From: Saussurea involucrata
Lineage: Eukaryota; Streptophyta; Magnoliopsida; Asterales; Asteraceae
Assembly: GCA_033807775.1 (NCBI GenBank)
Contig: JAWVWS010001004.1
Location: forward strand, 372,001 to 436,000
Length of the DNA: 64,000 nucleotides
Reading direction: 5' to 3'
Of this stretch, positions 10,665 through 20,807 are shown piece after piece. The notes beneath the pieces are model-generated. The model saw nothing but the letters and a program-made list of their open reading frames with translations. It made no database searches and had not been told where the DNA came from. The number at the start of each line of letters is the position of its first letter. The first letter of the stretch is position 1. Both the position numbers and the translations under genes were made by a program.

Positions 10665-10867
10665 AAAGAAAGGGTATTTTTGTCATTTTTCATAATTCCA
10701 TTCCGATTCAATTGCAAACCAAACAGACAGATTTCAAGATTACATTCCATTTACTGCCAACCAAACAGTTGGTCAAACCTGAAAACATTTCAATTTCTTC
10801 CAGATTTCAATTCCTTTGACAGATTTCATTCCTTCAGAAATCATTCTGCGAACCAAACGCACCCTTA

Positions 10868-11300
10868 AAAGTTGCATGATGTATTCTTTAGTTTTAAAGA
10901 GTTGAAAAGTCAATTAATCAAACTTCTTTGAAACACCAAAACTTCTTCTACAAGACTCTCTGTTCAATCCTTTTCTGCCTTTCATCTTTGAGGTTTGTAC
11001 TTCTTTTGTTCACTTGTTCTGTTCTTCACTGCGTTCCTCACAATTCTGTTCTTCACTCCATTCTTGGCTCTCCAACTCCAATCTGGAAAGGTATTCATTT
11101 CTTGATTTATTTTTCATTTATACTAATAACTAATCTACTATTCTTAGGGTTTATGTTATATATTAACTTATTTATGTAGTTTTTTTATACATTCAGTATT
11201 AGTTGTTATTTACTTGTAATGTTAATATTTGAGGCTAACTTTGTAGACTTTAGGGTTAGTTTATTAATGCCTTTAATTTATTTTTCTTTGATTGTTTGAA
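10868..11300 (+). other. Untranslated-leader-like segment before the hAT relic
   Basis: No open frame of known type. The stretch to 11093 is pyrimidine-rich, with CTTCACTGCGTTCC-like words, and is followed by GGAAAG|GTATTC, a possible splice donor. An intron-like T-rich segment leads to TTTGAAG just before the ATG at 11301. This would suit a 5' leader exon and intron of the hAT gene, but that is inference. Confidence 0.3.
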
Positions 11301-11456
11301 GATGGGGTGATTTTTATAAAAAAAAATATCAAGTGTTGCATCCGAATCTGATCGCGTAGAACCCTCAAATGGGAATCCCTCAACAATCGATTTAAATGAT
11401 CTTCCTTGGGATCCATCGGAAAGACCAATAAAATTGACTTATTTTCTGACATCATA
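11301..11456 (+). pseudogene. Relic of a ZMYM1/TTF-type hAT transposase N-terminus
   Basis: From the ATG at 11301 the frame reads MG, stop, FL, stop, KKISSVASESDRVEP, then NPSTIDLNDLPWDPSERP. The MxxFFKRK-like start and the DLPxDPxxRxxI block are typical of plant proteins with a TTF-type zinc finger and a hAT dimerisation domain, which are domesticated or active hAT transposases. The normal continuation (YHPN..RD..RR.YL) is absent; the sequence breaks after TYFLTSYQKK. A tiny fragment, assigned from the wording of one motif. Confidence 0.45.
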
Positions 11457-12702
11457 CCAAAAAAAAATTGGATTCGCCTCTGTCTGTTATCACCTCCACA
11501 TTGAGATACATCTGCTATTATTAAAAAAAAAGCACTATTATAAGTTCAGGCATCATTCTTTGTGATATAGATTAATCGAACATAACACAAAGGCACAACT
11601 CATTTGACCAATAAGCAACATATGTTATTTTTGCTATTGATTTTTTAATTAAATCAAGGAAGATGGATTGCCTACTATTATCATGACACCACTATCTTTC
11701 TATTGAAAAAGAATATGTGTATTTTACATGCATTACTATCAGTAACCTGTGATGTTTTTTAGTTTTGTTTTGAACCCTGGGTTGAAGAGGCTTGGTGTTG
11801 ATCTTTGAGATTTATGATCTAATGCAAGTTGTAACTTGTTGATAGTAGTTGCTCCTAGGTCACATCATTTCGGTTCTCACCCGTTTTTCATAAATGTTGG
11901 TCTTAATTTTCCTTCCATTTTCTTCTTCATAACCCAGGCCGGTAAAGACCGATTTGAGTCCGGTCCAACCAGCCCGGCAGTCTTGGCCCGGTTATGACTT
12001 ATACGAAAATTGAAGGCCCGGCCCGGGACCTGATTGTTTTAAAAAAAATTAAGTTGTTAAAGATTGTATATCATGTTTTTTGAGATTTTTACAAGAATTT
12101 CATGTTTTTACCAAAAAATTCAACTTCTTTTTCAAGTTTTTCAACTTCCTTTTGAAAAAAACGTGCAACTGTGTAAACGAGTAACTCTGTAATTTTCTGG
12201 TTTTCTATTTCTTTTTAACTTCACTCACCAAATTCATATGGACAATTATATTGTGTAGTAACACTTTATATTGTGTAGAGTATCAACTATATTTTTTTCG
12301 ACACATGGAGTATGAAGACTATGAAGATTTGTCTTGTTACACTTTCCATGCATCTTATTTGAATATAAACAACATAAAACCTCACCCCATTTTTCACTAG
12401 AATTTTTTTTTTGTTTCAGACATGTGCAGTTAGGAATAGTTTTGCTCGGTACATACAAAATGTTTGGTACATAATAATTTTTAGAGAACACTATTTCATA
12501 TAAAAGGGTATAATAGTCATTTTTACTTTGTCAGCATTTGATGTAAAACATTTTAGTAAACAATAATTTGAGCGAGCACATAACTTAGTCAGGCCACTTA
12601 CCCTAATCAAATTTCTTACTCAAATCAACGCTTATTCATATAACTTAGTAAACAGCCCCTAATTCATACCCCACATTTTTCATACATTTATTCAATTGTT
12701 AC
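11457..12702. other. No gene recognised
   Basis: AT-rich, with poly-A and poly-T runs. A GC-rich stretch near 11935-12030 contains CCGGTCCAACCAGCCCGGC and GGCCCGGCCCGGG, repeat-like without known ends. Near 12575-12656 words such as AGTAAACAGCCCC resemble the end of a hAT MITE. The left part of the Helitron ending at 12733 may lie here, but I cannot place its 5' end. Confidence 0.5.
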
Positions 12703-12733
12703 ACCCCGTAGCATTGTGCGGGTACACAACTAG
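12703..12733 (+). mobile_element. Helitron 3' terminus
   Basis: A short hairpin (CCCCG..CGGG, 12704-12722) is followed 7 bases later by CTAG, with T as the next base. This is the CTRR-T end with an upstream GC-rich hairpin that marks Helitron 3' termini in plants. Helitrons make no target duplication and the 5' TC end is not identifiable by eye, so the length is unknown. Confidence 0.55.
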
Positions 12734-12956
12734 TTCAACTTAATGCAAGCATATTCCTGAAATCAAGAATTTAATTCTGATGATCAGAACAATAGCGGGA
12801 TATTGGTGACTGAGTGTTTATCCAAGTATGTAAAGGAGTGATGGTGACTGAGTATTTAACAAGTTAAGAAATTAATGTCAGTATTGAGGACGTGTGAGTT
12901 GTGACATATACGTTATCAACATCTGCTATAAAATCCAGTGATGCTATTAAAAATTT
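12734..12956. other. No gene recognised
   Basis: Short AT-rich spacer between the Helitron end and the clathrin-like exon piece. The phrase GGTGACTGAGT occurs twice about 40 bp apart. Confidence 0.5.
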
Positions 12957-13064
12957 AGACACGTGAAATTTTGCAACTGAGAATGCCTTGAGGAGATTCT
13001 AAAGCAAGCTCAGCAGCTTCTTTGTACTTGGTTTGAGCAAACAATTCTTTAAATAGTTGGACAA
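12957..13064 (-). pseudogene. CHC: Clathrin heavy chain exon fragment
   Basis: The minus strand encodes VVQLFKELFAQTKYKEAAEL followed by ALESPQGIL, which I recognise as a conserved alpha-solenoid stretch of plant clathrin heavy chain, the coat protein of endocytic vesicles. After GIL about five residues are missing, and VAKFHVS resumes in a shifted frame, matching the next conserved segment. Just upstream, TATACTTATCCCAG|G looks like a splice acceptor, so this is an exon edge with some intron. About 35 residues of a protein of roughly 1700. It lies between a Helitron end and a TA-flanked element, so it could be a captured exon or a leftover of a decayed gene copy. Confidence 0.65.
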
Positions 13065-13181
13065 CCTAACCTGGGATAAGTATAAGTCAAGAAAGTTGTT
13101 AGAAATCTTGAATTGAAAATCAAAGGGTACATGGTTTGTATTGAACTAAATTGATGATGAATTTGTAGTGCAGCTGCAATG

Positions 13182-13206
13182 ATATATATATATATATATA
13201 TATATA
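13182..13206. repeat. (TA)n microsatellite, left flank of the 5.6-kb element
   Basis: Twenty-five bases of perfect alternating AT directly abutting the element's left end. Confidence 0.95.
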
Positions 13207-13251
13207 GGGTTGGGTTCCGGTGAGACCAAGAGATTTTCGTGAGACCCGTGA
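13207..13251 (+). repeat. Left terminal inverted repeat of the 5.6-kb element
   Basis: About 45 bp pairing with 18741-18785. The word GTGAGAC occurs three times in the first 50 bases. Confidence 0.75.
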
Positions 13252-13830
13252 GACGAAATCCTAACCATTGATCACTTTTAGGCTTGGATGATCTACCGTT
13301 TTTAATTCTTTCAACATTTTTAATGGAAAGGGTATTTTTGACCTGACACCCTCTTTTTTTACCTAACCCAAGATTAAAGAAAGCATCCCTTGCTTGCTCC
13401 AGCTTCACGCATCCTCTCCCATCCAACCCTTCACTCTCCAACAACATACTCATTGATTGTGCCTCCATTAAATAAATGTAAACATAAAGAAAAACTATAA
13501 ACATCTAAGCTGTTTACAAACGCTAAACCAGCCCACTAAACCTTCACATAAAATACCGCAAAACCTAAGACTTCTTACAAATACAATACTTCCATGTGAA
13601 GGTTTGTTGAGTTGTGGGCCAATATGAAGTTTGAGTACATATTTTGCATTCAAAATATAATGTAAAATCAAAATATAATATAAAGTTTTTTGTATATTTA
13701 ATTTGACAATATCAAACAAAAAACTAATGTTTTGCAGTCAATTCCTCATTGCTTTTGCTCAAATCCAATTTCTTCAAATCCAATTTCTTTTCTTCATCTA
13801 GAGTTCTCCCATTCTCTGTTGTTCCACTAC

Positions 13831-14287
13831 AATTTTTTTTTGAAAAGCAATCAATACCATTACCAACCAAATAACCAAGTGGAACATAGTTCAAATACAA
13901 GGAAACAAAGCTACCAAAACAAACCTGCATCACCTGGGATTGCAAGGTGCAAGCCACAGCAGGTCAAAAACCATCAAAAAGAAACAAAAGACAATCGAAT
14001 CGAAACAGCGAAACAGTTCAGAAAAGGCAGAAAACGAGCAGCAAGCAGGTCCGTTGCCACTGTTTACTGCTCGTTACCAACCTGTATCGCTTATACTGCC
14101 GAGCCTCCTACTCCGACATGGGCCGCTAAACAAATATACCTCACTGATCGGATAGAAATAAAGGAAGCGCAACAGATAGAATAAAGCTGTAAAGCCGAAC
14201 CGAAACATAACCAGCAGCAATCGAACAAACAGTCCAGAACAGGACTCGACCACAACTACCACGCACCTCGGGTCTGCTAGCCACAGA
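13831..14287 (-). mobile_element. 5'-truncated LINE 3' end
   Basis: On the minus strand this ends in ATTGCTTTTCA followed by a run of nine A, in the style of plant L1 3' ends; similar wording closes the full LINE at 42.9 kb. TTCCACTAC at 13822-13830 and 14288-14296 would be a 9-bp target duplication. No ORF2 motif is left. The frames at 13732-14180 are open by chance and are not genes. Confidence 0.55.
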
Positions 14288-15417
14288 TTCCACTACTATT
14301 AGTATCGTCATGTTTGATGTCCTCTTCAATCTCAAATGAAAAGAACTTGTTTTATTACATGCCAACACACACAACATTCAGAAAAACTTAAAAGCAAGCT
14401 ACAATGAAAATTCATGTTATGTGATAAAGTCGATCCTTCACAACAAGGTCGTTGCGAAGTTTGATTGTTTTAAGTGAAAGTAGAATAAAATTATATGTGA
14501 TGTTATCGGAACAGAACTTCGAAATAAAATGTTAGTTGGTCCAAATGAAATCAAGTGAATCTTCACAATAACTTTACTGTGAAGGTTTGTTCATTTAATA
14601 CGAGTCTAAGAGCTATTTGGCACAAAATTTGGGAAATTTTAATGGTTTTATATCTTTTGATCCGTCAAAATCTTGGCTTCATTTCGAGTCTGCTTCCTTG
14701 TTCTCTTCATCATGTTCCTTTGCTAGGTCTTGTTTATCCTCCATCTTTGCTAGGTCTAGTTTATCCTCCACCTATATCATCTATTTGAGTATTGCCTTAT
14801 TATTAGTTCTGCTTAAATTGAAATGCAAATAAGAACTCAATTAAAGAAACTAAAACCTTTGTGCTTAAGCAATGCATTAAAGAGTCTACTTATAATAAAG
14901 GAAAACAAATTGTAATTAACATCAATTATGATAATTGCTGCAAATACTGTATTATTTTGTATGACTTGTAATGTTGATATTATAATACCATTAACTCAAA
15001 ATAATAAGGATAGTTGGTACCAAGTGAAATTAAGTGAATCTTCACTGTATTTTTATTGTGAAGGTATGTAATAGAAGATCACGGTAACATTCAAAGGGAC
15101 TTTGTATCGAGATTGGTTCAACATGGCCTTGTATCATGAACAAAACAAATACACATTGCTGTGACTATCAAAAGAAAGAACTAGAAAGTGATTGTGAAAT
15201 GAACCTTCACAAGAAGGTTGTTGTGAAGGTTCCTATGTTTCAAGTGAAAATATAACTAATTTATATTACATGCCTTTGTTTAGTGTTTGGACATGTAGTC
15301 CATCGTCATTAGTTAATAAAATCAGCATAAACATCAAATTCTAACATATGATTCTTAAAGCTTTAGTTTATCAATTGAAGTACTATCAATCTATTAGGCA
15401 ACGACCCCCCCCCCCCC
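14264..15417 (+). repeat. 1.16-kb tandem duplication, copy 1
   Basis: Begins GCACCTCGGGTC and ends in a run of 13 C (15405-15417). Anchor words recur at a constant offset of 1164-1167 bp in copy 2, with only scattered differences. The unit starts about 24 bp inside the LINE insert, so the duplication is probably younger than the LINE. Confidence 0.85.
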
Positions 15418-15427
15418 ACGCATCGCG

Positions 15428-16578
15428 CACCTCGGGTCATCTAGCCACATATTCCACAACTATTTGTATCGTCATGTTTGATGTCCTCTTCAATCTCAAA
15501 TGAAAAGAACTTGTTTTATTACATGCCTGCACACACAACATTCAGAAAAACTTAAAAGCAAGCTACAATGAAAATTCATGTTATGTGATAAAGTCATTCC
15601 TTCACAACAAGGTCGTTGCGAAGCTTGATTGTTTTAAGTGAAAGTAGAATAAAATTATATGTGATGTTATCGGAACATAACTTCGAAATAAAATGTTAGT
15701 TGGTCCTAAACGAAATCAAGTGAATCTTCACAATAACTTTACTGTGAAGGTTTGTTCATTTAATACGAGTCTAAGAGCTATTTGGCACAAAATTTGGGAA
15801 ATTTTAATGGTTTTATACCTTTTGATCCCTCAAAATCTTGGCTTCCTTTCGAGTCTGCTTCCTTGTTCTCTTCATCGTGTTCCTTTGCTAGGTCTTGTTT
15901 ATCCTCCATCTTTGCTAGGTCTAGTTTATCCTCCACCTGTATCATCTATTTGAGTATTGCCTTATTATTAGTTCTGCTTAAATTGAAATGCAAATAAGAA
16001 CTCAATTAAAGAAACTAAAACCTTTGTGCTTAAACAATGCATTAAAGAGTCTACTTATAATAAAGGAAAAAACAAATTGTAATTAACATCAATTATGATA
16101 ATTGCTGCAAATACTGTATTATTTTTTATGACTTGTAATGTTGATATTATAATACCATTAACTCAAAATAATAAGGATAGTTGGTACCAAGTGAAATTAA
16201 GTGAATCTTCACTCTATTTTTATTATGAAGGTATGTAATAGAAGATCACGGTAACATTCAAAGGGACTTTGTATCGAGATTGGTTCAACATGGCCTTGTA
16301 TCATGAACAAAACAAATACACATTGTTGTGACTATCAAAAGAAAGAACTAGAAAGTGATTGTGAAATGAACCTTCACAAGAAGGTTGTTGTGAAGGTTCC
16401 TATGTTTCAAGTGAAAATAGAACTAATTTATATTACATAGCTTTGTTTAGTGTTTGGACATGTAGTCCATCGTCATTAGTTAATAAAATCAGCATAAACA
16501 TCAAATTCTAACATATGATTCTTAAAGCTTTAGTTTATCAATTGAAGTATTATCAATCTATTAGGCAACGACCCCCCC
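15428..16578 (+). repeat. 1.16-kb tandem duplication, copy 2
   Basis: Near-identical to copy 1 and also ending in a C run. A diverged third copy of part of the unit, with the same CCTTCACA hairpin and the phrase ATCTATTATGCAA, can be followed at about 16680-16910. Confidence 0.85.
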
Positions 16579-18740
16579 CTGCAAATGTTGATGACCATGC
16601 ATGAAATAAATCGTGAGCAAGGAGGGGTTGTTGATAAATGAGGTTTAAGTCCATACATCATCTAAGTACATAAATAAAATTGAACCTTCACATCAAAGAT
16701 AATGTGCAGGTTTATTTGTTTCAAGTGAAAGCAGAACCAATTTAAATAACAAACATTCATTTAGTCCTTGAACATATAATTTATTATAATTGGATATCAA
16801 ATTGAACCTAAACGTGGAAATCTAACATCTAGTGCCTGAGGATATGTTTTATAACATGGAGTACTATTGATCTATTATGCAATTGAGGCATTATCAATCT
16901 ATTTCAACAAGGAGGTTTAATACCATCCTAGCCTTATCATAATTGTATACAATATTGAAATACCAATAACTCAAATTATAAATAATGTATAAAAGGTAAG
17001 TTGGTCGGGAGTGAAATGAAGTGACCCTTCACAATAGGTTTGCAGTGAAGGTTTGGGGGTAAGAACCATTTGACACAAAGAAATTTGGGAAAGTTCAATG
17101 GTTTTTTTTACCTTTCTTATACTTACGTTAAAAATAAAGTAAAAAAAAGCAATTAAAGAAATCAGAAGAACAAACCACTTAACCTGCACAGTAACTTGTA
17201 GTGAAGGTTCATTCAGTTGTTACCTTGAGTATTCATCATAGAATCAGGAAACATACAACAAACATAATCGTACAGCAGAAATAAGTGTGCATTTTGTTAA
17301 GGGGTATAGCAAACAATAGTTTGCATTTGGTGGTCTATGCAAAAGTTCTATTTTGTGGGTGTCGAATATATCCATTGCATATGTCTTGTACAAGTATGAA
17401 TGCATGAAAAACATACCACTAGTGACACATTTATTTTCTTAACCTGAGATGCCTTTAGTCGCCGATGAAACCTTATTACCAACACAAGTTTTTGAGCCAA
17501 ATATTTTTACTAGCATCATTGAATTCACAGATTTTTGATGCACAAATAACTTATTGAACGAAAATAGTAAACCTTGAGCATATATATAATAGGTGATCAA
17601 ACTAGTATTATGGCATAATTGGGATATAGATACATGAATATCACATGACAGTGTTTGAAATTACAAATATAAGCTCTGTTTTGATGTAACAAGAAGCAAT
17701 ATATGAATCACATATGGTATGTGTATGTTTCAAAACCATGTCAGTTTTATGTTGAAGCTCGTGTATGGTTATACGGATAAGTTGCTTGTAGAGCTCACAT
17801 TGCTATCCATTTTGAACATCTGGTAGAAAATCTAAGGTAAAATGTTAGAAAATTTTGTTTCCTTATTTTAACTAGCTAACTTGTTAGGCAGAGCTACAAA
17901 AAGGTCAAACCTTGAACTAATGGTTCCTAACTGTTTGTAATCTTGTCATGGACTCAACCATGGAAAATAAATGTTGCATATAAGAACATGGCAAAAGATT
18001 TTAACAACTCTTGCTTACAAGGTATAACATGTCCAAATAATCAGTAGAAACAAAAATAAAAAAACAAAGCAACATATAATACATGAAACAGGGACAAATT
18101 ATTGTGGATAACTACAATCTAATCTACAACCTACCCACCATTTAGCAGCCACAAACTATGGAAAAAACGACACATTATGCAAAAATGACACACCAACTTC
18201 AACTCTACCCCACAGAACATAAATTGGTGTCGAGGCATTATGCAAATCCAAATAGAAACATGATTTTTATTGAACTTGCTTATGATGGGTGTACAGAGTG
18301 AAACTTATCGGTTACTAACCTTATGTTTAGTTTTGCCAATGTTAAAACTAAACGCATTGTAAAGAACAAAATGTAGCTATTGATGCACGATCGTTGACAG
18401 AAAACCCTAGCTTTTCTTTAAAAAACCCCTAATTTGAGATACACGATTCCACTTACAAAATGTTGAGATGTTGAGCATTTGATGCACGGTTTCAATGATT
18501 GAAGAGTAGATTCGTATACAGTCTTTCAGCTTCAAGCGGGGTTTGCCGAAATCGTCCTACCATGGAGAGGTTTCCGATGTGACGAAAAGGTGAAATGGTG
18601 AATGTTGAATCCCATTTTCACGGTCAGGTTTAGGACTCTCATGAATGCCTCCAGACTTTGAATTTAATACAAAAATGCCACCGTGAAAAAGATGACCATT
18701 GATCACTTTGATTAACTAATCTGACGGTCAAGAATGGGTC
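16579..18740. other. Non-coding interior of the 5.6-kb element
   Basis: Beyond the third partial repeat and the last hairpins I see no coding frame. At 18370-18640, read on the minus strand, there is a leader-like sequence (AAACCCTAGCTTTTC complement, scattered ATGs) without a following gene. Confidence 0.5.
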
Positions 18741-18785
18741 TTTCAGGTCTCACGAAAATCCTTTGGTCTCACATGAACCCAAGTC
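18741..18785 (-). repeat. Right terminal inverted repeat of the 5.6-kb element
   Basis: Complement of the left terminus with about eight mismatches; ends at the (TA)n tract. Confidence 0.75.

Positions 18786-18812
<27 letters not shown>
18786..18812. repeat. (TA)n microsatellite, right flank of the 5.6-kb element
   Basis: Twenty-seven bases of alternating TA adjoining the right terminus. Confidence 0.95.
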
Positions 18813-18816
<4 letters not shown>

Positions 18817-18911
18817 TTATACAATTAAACATCATCGACCAATATAAATCAACAACATTAATTGAGGTAGGAGGAAAAAACAAATTAAAGGGAAAATAGA
18901 GGAGTAGCTAG

Positions 18912-19033
18912 CTAGTGATCGAATGATTTGTGAAGATCGAGGGGGTCAACATTGAGATAACTAATGGCCTTTGATGGTTGTGTTTGTTGATCGAGGAAGA
19001 TCAAATCAGAATTCATATCATAAGCAACTTCTC
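18912..19033 (-). pseudogene. C-terminal exon-like fragment of an unidentified gene
   Basis: The minus strand, starting beyond the LINE at 19383 and jumping from 19374 to 19033, reads CTREVAYDMNSDLIFLDQQ, then TQPSKAISYLNVDPLDLHKS and a stop at 18912-18914. TATGTATGTAG|CC just upstream looks like a splice acceptor. Clean composition, no stop for about 44 codons and the acceptor suggest a real last exon. I do not recognise the protein. A LINE fragment (19034-19361) splits the exon near its start, so this copy is broken. Confidence 0.4.
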
Positions 19034-19361
19034 TCGGAGATTATCGATTATGCAGCTTGTTGAGGAAACTGTCCAAAGAAGAGAACAATTCTTCTAGCAA
19101 TCGTGTATGGTTCTATTTGGTGTCTATGGAAGGCGAGGAATGATAAGCTATTCAACAAAGTAATCTCAAGCCCGACAAAAATCGCGGATAACGTAACCAC
19201 GTTAGTTTTTGGGTGGTTCAAATACAGGGGTAAATTTGGAAATTGTAATTGGGCTTATTGGTGTTGTAATCCCTTTAGCATTTTGTAATTATTAGTGTTT
19301 TTGTCTCAACTGTGCACCTTGCTAGCTGAGTTTTTTTATAAAATCTCGCCGGTTCCAAAAA
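19034..19361 (+). mobile_element. 5'-truncated LINE (ORF2 C-terminus) with 12-bp duplication
   Basis: The frame 19103-19288 reads MYGSIWCLWKARNDKLFNKV, the C-terminal part of plant L1 ORF2 after the RT (zf-RVT region), and ends CNPFSIL. A short 3' end with TTCCAAAAAA follows. AAGCAACTTCTC flanks the insert at 19022-19033 and 19362-19373, giving exact borders of a 328-bp insertion. Confidence 0.88.
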
Positions 19362-19427
19362 AAGCAACTTCTCGAGTACATGGCTACATACATACTCCAA
19401 ATTCATAGTTTAATCTGATTCCGAGCC

Positions 19428-19616
19428 TTATACACTATAAACAACAAAAAGGGTTGTTTCTTTCCTGGTGCTTCCAAGGTCTCCGATGACATTAATTTTT
19501 TTTGTTTCATTGTCGGTAGCAGAAAATCGTATAGTCCATAAAGTGGCCACAACAGTGAAGGCGCAAGTATACACCGACACTATGATCCAGGGACGGAACA
19601 CAAACTTTTCAATCAC
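19428..19616 (-). pseudogene. Possible upstream exon of the same unidentified gene, one membrane segment
   Basis: The minus strand encodes FVFRPWIIVSVYTCAFTVVA followed by TLWTIRFSATDNETKKINVI, i.e. one hydrophobic helix of about 20 residues and then a charged segment; the frame stops at 19428. It lies just upstream (minus sense) of the C-terminal exon-like piece and may belong to the same gene. No family recognised. The frame's ATG is close to the 46-bp minisatellite, so the start is uncertain and chance openness cannot be excluded. Confidence 0.3.
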
Positions 19617-19748
19617 GGTTTATTTTTTGAGTCAACACTCAGGTCCAGCCATCCACTATGATGGTTTATTTTTTGAGTCAACACTCAGGTCAGCCATCCA
19701 CTATGATGGTTTATTTGTTGAGTCAACACTCAGGTCCAGCCATCCACT
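19617..19748. repeat. 46-bp minisatellite, three copies
   Basis: The unit GGTTTATTTTTTGAGTCAAC plus 26 bases repeats at 19617, 19663 and 19708 with one base lost in the second copy. It keeps a plus-strand frame open by chance. Confidence 0.92.
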
Positions 19749-19769
19749 CCAAATATATGGGTAGGCTTT

Positions 19770-20807
19770 TTTTGGAAAAAAAAAAATTAGCTTGCAAATA
19801 AATGGGCCCAACTTGGATAAAGTTAGAAACCTAACAACTCTTGAGCCAGGGTTTTGAAAGTGGAGGCCCCATTTTAAACTAAATATTTTTACACGGCATA
19901 CAAATATATATATGTAAGTTAAAGCCTCAAAACGCACACCGTCCCTACTATGATAGCTTTCAACTGATAATATGGTAAAAATACTGAGATTGTTTCCACA
20001 TGGAATGAATTTTACTGAGAATCAGAGAGTTTCGTGACTTTCTTGCGCTTAGTTTCGATTGAGAGAAAAATTATCGTTTTATTGGTGAAGTTACTTTTAA
20101 AAACAAAATGAACTTTTAATTAAAGAATTGGCGTGAGTGTAAGTTTTCCATAATGTCTATAAAGATCCTGAAAATGTTCAAACACTTTGTTGCACAAAAA
20201 ATGTCTATAAATACACCGATTTCTCGAAAGTGTATCTTTATATACTTTGCCCACACAGTGTCCATTGTTGCTGATTCTTAAACTTGCCGATTTAATTAAA
20301 TTGACAAAATATAAAGTTCTATTAGTATGGATATTTATACCAATTTTTTTGTGATATAAATCTTGACCAATGTTTGAACCTTAGTAAATCATGCAAAAAC
20401 CGTTTTTCTACGTGATTGTCAAAGCTTTCTCAAATCTTTGTGTCACTTAAGCCGTATTTCGAATTCGTCCGTCTCTGGGTCAATGATCTAATATTAACAT
20501 TTCAAGGTGATCTGTATATCCGCGTTGAGTAATATACATATATAGACCCAATAGAATACAAACCATGAAAAAGTTACAAACCATACGAGCCAATATCCGC
20601 CGTCCATCTAGTCTGACGAATATATGTTTTTATAAATATATGGATTGTTTCCTAATATAAAGTGTTGATCATAGTTAATGAACTCTAATAATCTTCCATA
20701 AATATTCAAATCATAATAAATAAACCTTCCTCATTTTCATAAAATATATTAATTGATTGGTTTGTAACATTTCCATGGTTTGTATTTGATTTGTAATATA
20801 TATATAT
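19770..20807. other. No gene recognised
   Basis: AT-rich intergenic sequence with short TA runs near 19908 and 20795. No terminal repeats or open frame of note. Confidence 0.5.

Larger units (their letters stand above)
9718..10864. mobile_element. PIF/Harbinger-type non-autonomous element with TTA duplications
   Basis: Terminal inverted repeats GGGTGTGTTTGGTTCG (left) and CGAACCAAACGCACCC (right) match at 15 of 16 positions. They are flanked on both sides by TTA (9715-9717 and 10865-10867), the 3-bp target duplication of the Harbinger superfamily. Inside the left end ATTCCATTCC-type words recur, and AACCAAACAG words recur near the right end. No transposase frame exists in the 1147 bp. A SINE is inserted at 9955-10139, so the element without it would be about 950 bp. 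An AT-rich hexamer run and an 18-22-bp minisatellite occupy its right half. Confidence 0.82.
13539..17210. repeat. Dispersed hairpin family AACCTTCACA..TGTGAAGGTT
   Basis: About a dozen short inverted repeats share the arms (GA)ACCTTCACA and TGTGAAGGTT(C) with variable loops. Sites: 13539-13604 (long loop), 14435-14460, 14558-14588, 15038-15066, 15201-15232 (perfect 12-bp stem, 8-base loop), 15598-15624, 15724-15752, 16202-16230, 16368-16399, 16682-16712, 17025-17052 and 17180-17210. Several are preceded by TTGGT..AGTGAAAT.AAGTGAA. Four are duplicates through the 1.16-kb repeat; the others are independent and diverged. Confidence 0.75.
13207..18785. mobile_element. 5.6-kb TA-microsatellite-flanked element with inverted termini
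   Basis: The left end, GGGTTGGGTTCCGGTGAGAC with the following 25 bases, matches the complement of the right end (about 37 of 45 positions). Both ends contain GTGAGACCAA and GATTTTCGTGAGACC. The ends directly abut (TA)n on both sides (13182-13206 and 18786-18812). MITEs that target TA microsatellites are known in rice as Micron elements; this one resembles that habit but is far larger. It has no transposase frame. It contains a LINE tail (13831-14287), a 1.16-kb tandem duplication and a dispersed hairpin family. Near its right end 18370-18640 looks like a decayed 5' leader. Confidence 0.68.

Noticed and set aside
13732..14377. Several overlapping ORFs of 60-150 codons on both strands
   Set aside because: They lie in a LINE 3' end, overlap each other, have no motif, and their codon content is that of untranslated sequence.
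19468..19764. Plus-strand ORF of 98 codons with repeated peptide
   Set aside because: The repetition comes from the 46-bp minisatellite, and the opposite strand has the more exon-like frame.
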